Assembly: GCF_002532045.1 (NCBI RefSeq)
Contig: NZ_NWTG01000018.1
Span: 99,536 to 163,535 of the forward strand
DNA: 64,000 nucleotides
Direction: 5' to 3'
DNA from: Bradyrhizobium sp. C9
GTDB lineage: Bacteria; Pseudomonadota; Alphaproteobacteria; Rhizobiales; Xanthobacteraceae
Position numbers and translations under genes: made by a program
Part shown: in pieces, positions 16,792-25,230 of the stretch
Layout: every line of letters starts with the position of its first letter
Position numbering within the stretch: position 1 is the stretch's first letter
Notes under the pieces: generated by a model
Seen by the model: only the letters and a program-made list of their open reading frames with translations
What the model was told of the DNA's origin: nothing
Database searches by the model: none

Positions 16792-16914
16792 ATGGCAACC
16801 AGGTCCAATCTTTCGAAGGCCGAACTCGCGCGCGGCGTTGCTGGCGCTGCGTCAGCGCTGGTGCTGAGCGCGCTCGTCCTGTTCGTCGCCGCACATCATC
16901 TGAGCGGCGGGTAG
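16792..16914 (+). CDS. 40-aa single-span membrane peptide
   Basis: Short ORF of 40 codons with an excellent ribosome site, AGGAGG at 16781-16786, 5 nt before the ATG. The product starts MATRSNLSKAELARG and continues into a hydrophobic segment (VAGAASALVLSALVLFVAA) ending in HHLSGG. It therefore looks like a basic head plus one membrane helix. An EcfG promoter match lies 110 bp upstream. Both signals support a real small stress-regulated membrane peptide. Homologues and role are unknown. Confidence 0.65.
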   Translation: MATRSNLSKAELARGVAGAASALVLSALVLFVAAHHLSGG

Positions 16915-16958
16915 GCCGGGCGGCGGGTCCGCCGGGCCAAGCCCAGTCCAAGTCCATA

Positions 16959-17096
16959 TCAGAGCAGAAAGGTCCCGATCAGGAGGCCGGCCGCAAATGC
17001 CCAAAGCCCGAGGGTGCAGGCCGATATGACCCGGACGAGATTACGCAGATCCACGTCCTGCCAGCTGCTGTGGGATCGATAGGTCAATGCAGGCAC
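16959..17096 (-). CDS. Possible small membrane protein
   Basis: 45 aa if started at the GTG at 17096. The N-terminal half is polar (PALTYRSHSSWQDVDLRN); the C-terminal half is one hydrophobic helix (VISACTLGLWAFAAGLLIGT). The frame continues upstream into the AraC-type gene in another frame, which is a shadow. The ribosome site is weak (GCAGGGG). The polar-helix layout argues for coding, but support is limited. Confidence 0.35.
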   Translation of the reverse strand: MPALTYRSHSSWQDVDLRNLVRVISACTLGLWAFAAGLLIGTFLL

Positions 17097-17250
17097 CCCC
17101 TGCGACGGTCGCCCTTGCTCTCCGCCGGGGAACCCTGTTCCCCATAGATGCCCAAATGAAGGCAACGGCCGGTTGTGCCAATCACGCGTTTGCGATCCGT
17201 AGGCGCCGATTGGCAGCCTTCCTCGCCAGCCGGGACCGAGCCTGAGCCCC

Positions 17251-18060
17251 TCAGGCCGCGAAGGCCGAACCGCCGCCTTGCACGATGTCGCTGAGATATT
17301 TCGCCGGCGGCTTGCCGAGCGCCTTCTTGAACATGGTGATGAACGCGGTGACGGATTCATAACCGAGCGCAGTCGAGACCTGCTGAACGCTCGCGCCGGC
17401 CGACAGATCGCGCAGCGCGACGATCAAATGCAGCTGCTGGCGCCAGCGGCCGAACGTCAGGCCGGTTTCGCTCAGGACGAGACGCGCGAGACTGCTTTCG
17501 CTCATGGCCATACGGCCGGCCCATTCGGCCATTGTGCTTCGATCGGACGGATCGTTCGCGAGATCAGCCGCGATCCGTTGCAGGCGCGGTTCGGGCGAGA
17601 TCGGCAAATGCAGCTGCTGGACCGGCATGCGCGGCAATTCGTTCAGCAGCAATTGCGCGATCAGCGTCGCCTCGCCGGCATCGTGCTGCTTGCGATCCGA
17701 CAGCGCGACAATGAGCTCGCGGAGCAGCGGCGAGATCGACAGCGTGCAGCAGCGGTCGGGCAGGTCGGCGGCACCGGGCTCGATGAAGACGAAGAAGATC
17801 CGCGCATTGGCGGTTGCCATATTGGTGTGGCGCGTGCCGCCCGGGAGCCAGACGCCGCAATGCGGCGGTACCATCCAGAGTCCGTTCGGAACGCGGCACA
17901 TCACGCCACCGCCGAGCGCAAACACCAGCTGTCCCTTGCGGTGCGCGTGCTCGGCCGCCTCGACCCTGTTCTCGGTGACGTCAAGGCGAACGGCGAGGGC
18001 CGGGGCCGCGACGTCATCCGGATCGAGATCCGGCCAAGGATAGCGAAGCTCAAAACCCAT
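17251..18060 (-). CDS. AraC-family regulator, NimR-like
   Basis: 269 aa. An N-terminal cupin (about residues 20-110: HAHRKGQLVFALGGGV, WLPGGTRHTN) is followed by an AraC HTH pair (MAEWAGRMAMSESSLARLVLSETG; VSTALGYESVTAFITMFKKALG). It lies back to back, 116 bp apart, with a CynX/NimT-type exporter. The E. coli pair NimR/NimT (2-nitroimidazole resistance) has the same layout, so control of that exporter is likely. The inducer is unknown. Confidence 0.85.
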   Translation of the reverse strand: MGFELRYPWPDLDPDDVAAPALAVRLDVTENRVEAAEHAHRKGQLVFALGGGVMCRVPNGLWMVPPHCGVWLPGGTRHTNMATANARIFFVFIEPGAADLPDRCCTLSISPLLRELIVALSDRKQHDAGEATLIAQLLLNELPRMPVQQLHLPISPEPRLQRIAADLANDPSDRSTMAEWAGRMAMSESSLARLVLSETGLTFGRWRQQLHLIVALRDLSAGASVQQVSTALGYESVTAFITMFKKALGKPPAKYLSDIVQGGGSAFAA

Positions 18061-18176
18061 GGCGAAGCTGTAAATCCTTCGGGTGACTGAATTTAGCGAT
18101 CAATAGAGCAGATATATAAATTCTTCCAGCAGCCAGGTCGATAGTTTCCGCGCGTGCAGATAGCCGGGAGCATGCG

Positions 18177-19370
18177 ATGACGATGATTGCGCCGATGCGG
18201 AATCTAGGCGGGCAGGGGCTCCTGGTCGCAGGCATCCTGTTGATCGCCTCGGCGCTCCGTGCGCCCATCACCGGCGTGGCGCCGATGCTCGGCATGATCC
18301 GCGAAAGCAGCGGGGTCACCGCGGCGGAGGCGGGGGTCCTGACGACGCTGCCCTTGCTTGCGTTCGCTGCGATCTCACCGGTTGCTGCCATCCTCGGGCG
18401 CAGGTGCGGCATGGAGCGGTCGCTGTTCGGCGCGCTGCTGGTTATCGCGGCCGGGATCGCGCTGCGCTCGTCCGGCCCGGTCTGGGCGCTGTTCGCCGGC
18501 ACTGCGACCATCGGTGCCGGGATCGCTGTCGCAAATGTCCTGCTGCCGAGCCTGCTCAAGCGGGACTTCCCGACCCGCATCGCCAGCCTGACGGGCGCCT
18601 ACGCGATCACGTCTGCATTGGCCCAGGCGTTCGCATCCGTGGTGGCGATCCCGCTCGCCCTGTTGCCCGGATCGAGCTGGCACCTGTCGCTCGCGAGCAC
18701 GCTGATCTTCCCGCTGGTGGCGCTGGTGGTCTGGGTTCCGCAACTGGGGATGCACTCGGCTCCGGCGATCGAGCCTGGCTCGCCGTCGCATCGCGGGCGG
18801 ATCTGGCAGTCGCGGCTCGCCTGGCAGGTCACCGGCTTCCTCGGCCTGACCTCGCTGGTGTTCTACATCATCGTCGGATGGCTGCCCGCCATCCTCGTGC
18901 AGGCGGGGTATTCAGCTGCGGCGGCGGGCACGCTGCACGGTGTGGCGCAATTGGCGACGGCGATTCCCGGCGTGATCCTTGGTCCGATGGTCCGGCGCAT
19001 GAAGGATCAGCGCGGCATCGCGATCGCGGTATCGCTCGCGACCTGCATCTCGCTGCTGGGATTGTGGCAGCTTCCGTCGTTTGCGATGGCGTGGGTCGCG
19101 CTGTTCGGCTTCGGAGCGGGAGCTGCCTTCATCCTCGGTCTGACATTCGTCAGCCTGAGGACTGCGCGCAGCCAGCAGGCGGCGGCGCTGTCGGGCATGG
19201 CGCAATGCCTCGGCTACACGCTGGCGGCAGCGGGCCCGCCGCTCGCCGGACTTGCTCACGATGCGACCGGAGGCTGGGAGGTCGCGCTCGTTTGTTGCGC
19301 CGTCGCGACTGCGCTGATGGCGGTGCTTGGCAACTTCGCGGGCCGCGCGACAACGGTCCAATCCTGCTAG
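18177..19370 (+). CDS. MFS transporter, CynX/NimT type
   Basis: 397 aa with about 12 hydrophobic segments. LLIASALRAPITGVAPMLG, the LLAFAAISPVAAILGRRCGME cytoplasmic loop and the NVLLPSLLKRDFP motif are typical of the cyanate/nitroimidazole branch of the MFS. The start is one of two close ATG codons (18177 or 18183). Substrates of the branch include cyanate and 2-nitroimidazole; the substrate here is unknown. Probably regulated by the divergent AraC-type protein. Confidence 0.85.
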   Translation: MTMIAPMRNLGGQGLLVAGILLIASALRAPITGVAPMLGMIRESSGVTAAEAGVLTTLPLLAFAAISPVAAILGRRCGMERSLFGALLVIAAGIALRSSGPVWALFAGTATIGAGIAVANVLLPSLLKRDFPTRIASLTGAYAITSALAQAFASVVAIPLALLPGSSWHLSLASTLIFPLVALVVWVPQLGMHSAPAIEPGSPSHRGRIWQSRLAWQVTGFLGLTSLVFYIIVGWLPAILVQAGYSAAAAGTLHGVAQLATAIPGVILGPMVRRMKDQRGIAIAVSLATCISLLGLWQLPSFAMAWVALFGFGAGAAFILGLTFVSLRTARSQQAAALSGMAQCLGYTLAAAGPPLAGLAHDATGGWEVALVCCAVATALMAVLGNFAGRATTVQSC

Positions 19371-19630
19371 TGGAGGCTGTACGGCACCCGCCGGGCCGCA
19401 GATGAATCGGCGGCTTGGGTGCAATTCGCTCAGAAATTCATGCTGAAAGTACGGAACCAGGGGTAGCCGGAAGAGCGGAACGCGCCGAAAGGCGGCAAAG
19501 AGCCACAGCAGCTTCTCCTGAAGCCTTCATACATGGTACTGCAATAACGAGAAAAGAGGATTTATCATCTCCTTCTCAACGGCTATACTGGTTGCGGAAA
19601 TTATTGGATGCAATCTTGCCGCAGTTTCAC

Positions 19631-19789
19631 ATGGTCTCAATTGCCCTTGCAGCTGGATTTGTTGTGCTGCTCGCAATTTGCGTGCGGGTGGCCTACCGCG
19701 CGGGCTTCCGTGAGGGGCGGGAAGTAGGGCAGACAGAGGGCTTTCAATTCTGCCAGTGGGGCATCGGTTCCGCCAAAAAAAGCCAGTAA
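19631..19789 (+). CDS. Possible small membrane protein in AT-richer patch
   Basis: 52 aa from the ATG at 19631; the frame is open back to a TTG at 19415 but without signs of coding. One membrane helix (SIALAAGFVVLLAICVRVAY) is followed by a Gly/Arg/Glu-rich tail. There is no clear ribosome site. Its composition is less GC-rich than its neighbours, as in the next gene, with which it overlaps or abuts. The role is unknown. Confidence 0.35.
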   Translation: MVSIALAAGFVVLLAICVRVAYRAGFREGREVGQTEGFQFCQWGIGSAKKSQ

Positions 19790-20172
19790 ATGTGACGCCG
19801 AGACTTTCTTTCAATGTGCTTGTGCTGATTGGTTCTGCAGCATTTGTGCTCGCGTCGAGTGCGCTTCTTTACGCACTTCCACCCAGCCGGATCGATAGGC
19901 ATCTTATCCGCGGCAGCTTTCGTCCTTACGAAGGCTTCGCGTATCTGAAACCCGTCAAGTACATCGACGGTGACCTCAGCGGTGCTCGGCTGTACGAGGA
20001 CGACAAGCTCCTCGGACCGGCTGAAAGCGATCTACGGGAGATCGAGACAAAGGGTGATGGCCGGTTTTCGCTTCGGCGACACGCTTGGGAAGTTCATGGC
20101 GCGGTCCTGATGTTCTCGACAAGCGACAACACCGACCCGAACACCAACGGCAGGAAGTATCACCTCAGATGA
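19756..20172 (+). CDS. Membrane protein of unknown function in AT-richer patch
   Basis: 138 aa from a GTG at 19756, or 126 aa from the GTG at 19792, which lies just after the stop of the preceding ORF and is perhaps more natural. One membrane segment (FNVLVLIGSAAFVLASSALLY) is followed by an extracytoplasmic part with RPYEGFAYLKPVKYIDGD and a beta-rich end (HAWEVHGAVLMFSTSD). No family recognised. The 0.8-kb patch from about 19371 to 20180 is visibly AT-richer than the flanks, which suggests acquired or poorly adapted DNA. Confidence 0.45.
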   Translation: MGHRFRQKKPVNVTPRLSFNVLVLIGSAAFVLASSALLYALPPSRIDRHLIRGSFRPYEGFAYLKPVKYIDGDLSGARLYEDDKLLGPAESDLREIETKGDGRFSLRRHAWEVHGAVLMFSTSDNTDPNTNGRKYHLR

Positions 20173-20213
20173 CGATCGGCGCCATGCGACGATCGAATCG
20201 AGACCCGCGCGGG

Positions 20214-21116
20214 TCACATGAAACCCGGATTGCGGGGCAGGTACTGGGCCCAATTGCCGAATTCTCGCGACGACATCAGCAGCATGGGACATTTGATCCG
20301 CATTCCGTGCGTCATCGCGGTATCAAGCGCCGCCTTGCTCGCACCAGGCAGGAATGCCGATATCCGTGACGCGCCGCTCCCGGCCGCCAGGTACAGCGCC
20401 GTTCTCAAGGCGGGACCTACCGCGTGCGGCTCCATCACTGCGAGCGGTCCGATATGACCACCGGCGTCCACGTAGACGTAGCCGATCCAGCCGTTTCCAT
20501 CGTGGAGATCGAACCCGGTCGCCGCGCCGTCATCGATCAGATAGCGATGATGCTTTTCGCGCGAGACACCAAGGATCCGCTGGTCTGCCTGCGCGAGGCG
20601 GCGCAGGGTCGAGGCCTCCGGCTTGAGCGGTGTGACGTCGTATTGGGGACCGTGCAAATGACCGATCAACTGGTCGCGCGATGCACTGACACTGTAGATA
20701 GGGAATCGTGGAAGCAGTCCGTGACGGATGTAGAGCCCCTGCGATACCGTGTTGAAGCTGAAGGTGATGAGCACCCTGTTGGACGCGCCCGATTTCCCGG
20801 CGTGCTCGATCGTCCGCTTGATCAGTTCGTTGCCGATACTCCGCCCCTGCTGATCGGGCGACACGAACAGCTGCGCCAGAAACCACATGTCGCCGCAGAC
20901 CCAGCTCCAGGCGAAGCCGAGGATCCGCTCGTTCTCCTCCGCCACCCAAAGACCATCGGGATCGTCCCTCATGGAAAACAATTGGAAATTGGGTGGAGAC
21001 GAAACCGCCATCGGGCCGAAGCCGTGCCGTTCCGTGAGATCATTGATGCTGGAGACGACGAGGGCATCGGCGAATTCCAGATCCTGTGGGCGTGCCGGCC
21101 GGCAAACCACTGACAT
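20214..21116 (-). CDS. Tandem GNAT acetyltransferase
   Basis: 300 aa from the ATG at 21116 (CGGAG 6 nt upstream). The long open frame further upstream is a shadow. Residues 1-150 form a GNAT domain: WVAEENERILGFAW, then LAQLFVSPDQQGRSIGNELIKRTIEHA is the acetyl-CoA pyrophosphate loop region. The C-terminal half (AQADQRILGVSREKHHRYLI, IGPLAVMEPHAVGPALRTAL) resembles the second, degenerate acetyltransferase domain of YitH-like proteins. The substrate is unknown. It follows the flavin monooxygenase-like gene by 29 nt on the same strand, so the two form an operon. Confidence 0.8.
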   Translation of the reverse strand: MSVVCRPARPQDLEFADALVVSSINDLTERHGFGPMAVSSPPNFQLFSMRDDPDGLWVAEENERILGFAWSWVCGDMWFLAQLFVSPDQQGRSIGNELIKRTIEHAGKSGASNRVLITFSFNTVSQGLYIRHGLLPRFPIYSVSASRDQLIGHLHGPQYDVTPLKPEASTLRRLAQADQRILGVSREKHHRYLIDDGAATGFDLHDGNGWIGYVYVDAGGHIGPLAVMEPHAVGPALRTALYLAAGSGASRISAFLPGASKAALDTAMTHGMRIKCPMLLMSSREFGNWAQYLPRNPGFM

Positions 21117-21145
21117 GAGCTGCTCCGTTGGTGGCCGGATAATGG

Positions 21146-22354
21146 TCAAAACCTCGCCGTGCCGGGATCGAGCCCAAGCGCGAGCCGGCCGGCGGTGACG
21201 TAATTGTTCGGACTCATTGCGACATGCTTCGCGGCGGCGCGCACATCGCCGACCGCACGCTCCAGGGCGCAGGCCTCGAAGATGGCGATGGCGCCCGCGC
21301 TGGCGGCCAGCATCTCGGTGACGGACGTCGCAGTCTCCGCCGCATGTGCGTTGGCGATCCGGATATCCGCGCGTGCCTCCACCAGCCGTCGGCCGCCCGT
21401 GTCGGTTGCGGCCATCAGTTCGGTCATGGCATCGGTCAGAAGCGCACGGGCGGCGCGAAGCATCGCTCTGGTCCGCCCGACCGTCGCCTGAACGATTTCG
21501 CGATCGCGGAGCGCAGCTCGGTTTTCGGAGCGGCCTTTGGCGAGCTCCGCGAACGAGGTCACGGCGCCGGACGCGATGCCGAGCGGCACCCCGCAGATGC
21601 TCCACGCGAACACAGATGACGGCGGCATGCGATAGAGCAGTCCGGGCTGGGTCGGTTGCAGCCCGAGAAAGGGATGGGCGTGAGCGGCCGGCACGAAGAT
21701 ATCCCGCGCCTCGAAATCGCAACTGCCGGTGCCGCGCAGTCCGGAAACATGCCAGTTGTCGAGGACGGTGACATCCGCCCGCCCGAGATAGCAGCAGAGA
21801 AGCGGCGAAGCCGGATCGTCGGGCCTGACGCTGGCCAGCGCCATGAAGCGTGTCGCGTGATGCGCGCCGCTGCCGAACGGCCAGCGCCCGGAAAGCCGAT
21901 AGCCGCCTGCGACGGCGGTCGCCGTGCCGACCGCGCCGGTTGCGCTTGCGACAAAGGCGCGCGGGTCGGCATACCACTCACGTGCGACGGCCTCATCGAG
22001 GTAGCCGCCGATCCGGCTCATGCCGGCGCCATTGCCGACGAGCCAGCCGACGGAGCCATCGAGCGCCGAGGCGGCTTCGACGACGCGCATGAAAGCGAAG
22101 GGAGACAGTTCGGGTCCGCCGAGCGCTTGCGGCAGCCACAGGCGGAATAGGCCGGCGTCCGCCAGCCCGGCGAAAACCGTGTCTGGCAACCGCCGTCCGC
22201 TGTCGAACGCGTTGCGCTGCGCAGCGATGAGCGGGGCCAGCGCCTGGACGGCCTCGAGCATGCGGCAGACGTGGGCGGGGTCGCCGGCATTCACTTCCGG
22301 ACCTGGAGCGGCCGTCGGACCGTCCGCTTTCGCCGCATGGCCTGGATCGCGCAT
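21146..22354 (-). CDS. Acyl-CoA dehydrogenase-fold flavin enzyme (monooxygenase-like)
   Basis: 402 aa from the ATG at 22354, preceded by GAGGAG. The order of segments is that of the acyl-CoA dehydrogenase fold. WLPQALGGPELSPFAFMRVVEAA and GSVGWLVGNGAGMSRIGGYL are typical of the two-component flavin monooxygenase branch (HsaA, DszC, HpaB type), as is GGYRLSGRWPFGSGAHHATRF. No clear catalytic Glu for acyl-CoA dehydrogenation is seen. It probably uses reduced flavin supplied by a reductase that is not in this window. It heads an operon with the GNAT gene and is divergent from the winged-helix/TPR gene. Confidence 0.75.
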   Translation of the reverse strand: MRDPGHAAKADGPTAAPGPEVNAGDPAHVCRMLEAVQALAPLIAAQRNAFDSGRRLPDTVFAGLADAGLFRLWLPQALGGPELSPFAFMRVVEAASALDGSVGWLVGNGAGMSRIGGYLDEAVAREWYADPRAFVASATGAVGTATAVAGGYRLSGRWPFGSGAHHATRFMALASVRPDDPASPLLCCYLGRADVTVLDNWHVSGLRGTGSCDFEARDIFVPAAHAHPFLGLQPTQPGLLYRMPPSSVFAWSICGVPLGIASGAVTSFAELAKGRSENRAALRDREIVQATVGRTRAMLRAARALLTDAMTELMAATDTGGRRLVEARADIRIANAHAAETATSVTEMLAASAGAIAIFEACALERAVGDVRAAAKHVAMSPNNYVTAGRLALGLDPGTARF

Positions 22355-22457
22355 CGGGTTCTCCTCGATGTTCAGCTCCGCTGCAGCCTGATCGTCCGCT
22401 TCCCCGAGGTCCTGAATCCGTTCCGAAAAAGTTGCAAAAAATGTAATCTCCGGAGCC

Positions 22458-24011
22458 ATGACGACGATCCACGAATTCGGTCCGTTCCGCCTCGACACCA
22501 GGGCCGAGATGCTATTCCGGGAGTCCGAACCGGTCGCGCTCGGACAGCGCGCGGTGGTGCTGCTTCGGCTGCTTGTCGAGCGAGCCGGATCGCTGGTTTC
22601 CAAGGATGCGCTGATGGACGCGGCCTGGCCGGGGCTTGCGATCGAGGAGAGCAACCTGACCGTGCAGATCGCCGCCTTGCGCAAGGCATTTGCCGACATC
22701 GACGGAGGCGCAACCTGGATCGAGACGCTGCCGCGTCGCGGCTATCGCTACGTTGGTCCCCCGGTTGCGACCGTACCCGGGCCGAGCTCTCCTTTCTCAC
22801 CGGCGCCGGCGCTGTCGCTCGCGGTGCTTCCATTGTCGAATCTGAGTGGCGATCCCGCGCAGGAATATTTTTCCGACGGGATCACAGGAGACATCATCGC
22901 CGAGCTGTCGCGGTTCAGGTCACTGTTCGTCGTCGCCCGCCACTCCAGCTTCGCCTACAAGGGCAAGACGCCCGAGATCAAACGGGTCGGCCGCGAGCTC
23001 GGCGTCCGCTACGTGGCCGAAGGGAGTGTACGCAAGATCGGCAGCCATGTGCGAGTGACCATTCAGCTGCTCGATGCTGCGAGCGGTTACAATCTCTGGA
23101 CCGAGCGCTACGACCGCGATCTCGATGACATCTTTGCGCTGCAGGACGAGATTGTACGGGCGATCGTCGCGGCGCTGCCGGGCCGGATGGAGGATGCCGG
23201 CCGGGAAGTCGCCAGACGCAAGCCGACCTCCAGCATTACCGCCTATGATCTGGTCTTGCTTGGAAACGAGCGATGGCGTCAACTGACCGTGAATGCCATG
23301 GCGCAGGCCAGGGACTATTTTCGAAGCGCCGTCGCGCTTGACCCGCAATATGCCCGCGCCCACGTCAACATTGCCTGGACCATCGTCTGTGACGTGTTTC
23401 TCGAAGCACCCACCACAGCGACTCTGGACGAGGCGCGGAACGAGATCGAGAACGCGCTCGATATCGAGGACGGCGACGCCTGGTCTCATGGCGTCTTCGC
23501 TCAGTTGCTGTTCCTGCTGAAAGATGACGCCAAGGCCGAAATCCATTTCAGCCGCGCGCTCGCGCTCAATCCAAATGATGCCGACGTCGCCGCCGTTTTC
23601 GCCAACATCCTCGTCTACTGGGGACGGTGGCGCGAGGCGCTGATGTGGATCGGGACAGCCAAGCGGCTCAATCCGTTTCCACCCAACCTGTATCACTGGT
23701 ATCACGCGCTTGCCCTCTATTCAGGGCGCGAGTACGAGCAAGCGGTCAAGGCGGTGATGGAGGCGCGGTCGTTCGACAGGTGGTCGCACGGCCTCCTTGC
23801 AGCCTGCTATGCGCAGATGGACCGACTTGGCGAGGCGCGGGCCGAGGCTGACGCGTTCGTCAGTCAACGGTGTCGTGAACTGAATGCGATTGGCAATACC
23901 GCGCCCGCGAGAACTCTCGACCTGGCCCAGGCCAGAGCCGAACGGTACCGCAATCCCTCCGACCGCGAGCATTTCCTCGATGGATTGCGCAAGGCGGGTT
24001 TCACCGGTTGA
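22458..24011 (+). CDS. Winged-helix/TPR protein of CadC-like architecture without membrane segment
   Basis: 517 aa. Residues 1-95 are an OmpR/CadC-type winged helix (FGPFRLDTRAEMLFRES, LVSKDALMDAAWPGLAIEESNLTVQIAALRKAF, IETLPRRGYRY). Residues about 115-240 match the TolB-like segment found in such proteins (LAVLPLSNLSGDPAQEYFSDGITGDIIAELSR). The rest is TPR repeats. Unlike CadC there is no membrane helix between the DNA-binding and sensor parts, so it should be cytosolic. It is divergent, 103 bp away, from the flavin enzyme operon, which it may regulate. Confidence 0.8.
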   Translation: MTTIHEFGPFRLDTRAEMLFRESEPVALGQRAVVLLRLLVERAGSLVSKDALMDAAWPGLAIEESNLTVQIAALRKAFADIDGGATWIETLPRRGYRYVGPPVATVPGPSSPFSPAPALSLAVLPLSNLSGDPAQEYFSDGITGDIIAELSRFRSLFVVARHSSFAYKGKTPEIKRVGRELGVRYVAEGSVRKIGSHVRVTIQLLDAASGYNLWTERYDRDLDDIFALQDEIVRAIVAALPGRMEDAGREVARRKPTSSITAYDLVLLGNERWRQLTVNAMAQARDYFRSAVALDPQYARAHVNIAWTIVCDVFLEAPTTATLDEARNEIENALDIEDGDAWSHGVFAQLLFLLKDDAKAEIHFSRALALNPNDADVAAVFANILVYWGRWREALMWIGTAKRLNPFPPNLYHWYHALALYSGREYEQAVKAVMEARSFDRWSHGLLAACYAQMDRLGEARAEADAFVSQRCRELNAIGNTAPARTLDLAQARAERYRNPSDREHFLDGLRKAGFTG

Positions 24012-24070
24012 CGTTCACAGCCGCTTGTTTCTCGAACCGGCGAGTTCACCTGTGCCGTGTCCGGATGCCG

Positions 24071-24391
24071 TCACGTCGTGCGTATCATGCCCAGTTCCTT
24101 CGACCGCTGGAGAAGAGCCGGCCGGTAGGGCGGCGAGGGATCGTCGTCGTCATCGTCAGGGATGGCGCAATAGCCGAACTCCTGCTGGAGGCGATGGATC
24201 TCCATGACGCGATCGTTCAACCGCTGCAGATGCTCGAGCGACCTGGCCTTCCAGTAGCGGAAGGTATCGAAGGTGATCGGCACGAAGGCGGTGCCGAACA
24301 GCGTTGGATCGGGCACGATGGTCCGCCCGAGCAACAAATAGCGGTCGTGACCGACGATGACGGGGGTGGCATACGGCCGCCCGTCACTCAC
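24071..24391 (-). CDS. Conserved hypothetical protein with Asp run
   Basis: 106 aa starting at a GTG (24391). No signal peptide or membrane segment. The N-terminal half looks like a compact alpha/beta unit (YATPVIVGHDRYLLLGRTIV); a helix follows (LEHLQRLNDRVMEIHRLQQEF), then an acidic run (IPDDDDDDPSPPY). Possibly an operon partner of the YkgJ-type gene, which ends 39 nt upstream on the same strand. The function is unknown. Confidence 0.6.
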   Translation of the reverse strand: MSDGRPYATPVIVGHDRYLLLGRTIVPDPTLFGTAFVPITFDTFRYWKARSLEHLQRLNDRVMEIHRLQQEFGYCAIPDDDDDDPSPPYRPALLQRSKELGMIRTT

Positions 24392-24430
24392 CCTGAGGCC
24401 CCTCAGCGATAGTCCGCACAGCTTGTTGAA

Positions 24431-25000
24431 CTAGGCTTCCTCGCGCCAGCGCCGGAGATCCTCGAGATCAACCTGCACATTGAGCGTGTCGAGCCCGAAA
24501 TGCGGCACCATGCCCGCGGTCGCGGGAAACCAGCCGACATCGAGGTGGCCTTGCAGCCAGGCACAGCTGAATGACCGGCACTGCCGGGGACGCTCGTGGT
24601 AGATCTCGCATCCGCCGCCCGCCAGGATGTGGTTGCAGACCGTGTTCACCGGTTTGCCGAGGTCGGTGACTTCAAGCACCTTGCAGCAGAGGGTGCATGA
24701 TCCGCATTGCTTGACCGTCGGGGCCACGGGAAAGCCGAGGGCCCACGAGCCCTGTCGTTCGCGAACGAGCAGCTTCTGCTTCTCCAGCGTGCCCAGCGCG
24801 CGCTCGATCTTGAGGCGGGACAATCTGGTGACGCCGATAATATCTTTCGTCGTCGTCGCGCCGCTCTCGACCGCCCGGACTGCAGTTTTCTTGGCCGCCG
24901 GTATTCGGTGACGGCAGATCCCGATGTCATCCGGAACGCGCCGCGACCGACGGCTGCGAGATTGCGGAGAGAGCGTATCCGCGAGGGCAGGATGCTGCAT
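24431..25000 (-). CDS. YkgJ-type cysteine-cluster protein with N-terminal winged-helix-like part
   Basis: 189 aa from the ATG at 25000; another ATG 7 codons upstream is possible and the true start is uncertain. The C-terminal half holds the zinc- or iron-cluster pattern of the YkgJ family: CGSCTLCC, later VCNHI, GGGCEIY, QCRSFSC, eight cysteines in all. Residues about 50-100 (KKTAVRAVESGATTTKDIIGV, LEKQKLLVRERQGSWALG) look like a small winged helix. The fusion suggests a metal-sensing DNA- or protein-binding factor, which is inference. It is divergent from the FixK-box operon. Confidence 0.7.
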   Translation of the reverse strand: MQHPALADTLSPQSRSRRSRRVPDDIGICRHRIPAAKKTAVRAVESGATTTKDIIGVTRLSRLKIERALGTLEKQKLLVRERQGSWALGFPVAPTVKQCGSCTLCCKVLEVTDLGKPVNTVCNHILAGGGCEIYHERPRQCRSFSCAWLQGHLDVGWFPATAGMVPHFGLDTLNVQVDLEDLRRWREEA

Positions 25001-25166
25001 CCGACAAGCGCATGGCATCCTTGAGGACAAATGGTCGTGATCGACGCCTGCGTGCGGCGACCTCGGGTAAGCGCCGCATCTGGGTCGGGCAGAGATGTGT
25101 TGCCACGGCATTTTGTGCTTTCGTTCCGAAATATGCCGGGCCTGCAATTTGGTCGCAGGTCTGGTG

Positions 25167-25180
25167 TTGATCCTCATCAA
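25167..25180 (+). promoter_or_regulatory. FixK/FNR box
   Basis: TTGATCCTCATCAA, a perfect TTGAT-N4-ATCAA dyad. Its centre (25173.5) puts a transcription start near 25215 if it acts at -41.5. A ribosome site (AAAGGTGAG, about 25217-25225) and the cytochrome b start at 25231 follow directly. This is the classical position of a class II FNR/FixK activator site. In rhizobia FixK2 responds to low oxygen through FixLJ. Confidence 0.85.
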
Positions 25181-25230
25181 GTTCGAGGGCGCTGAGTCGT
25201 TTAGGCTTACTTTTCGAAAGGTGAGCCGTG

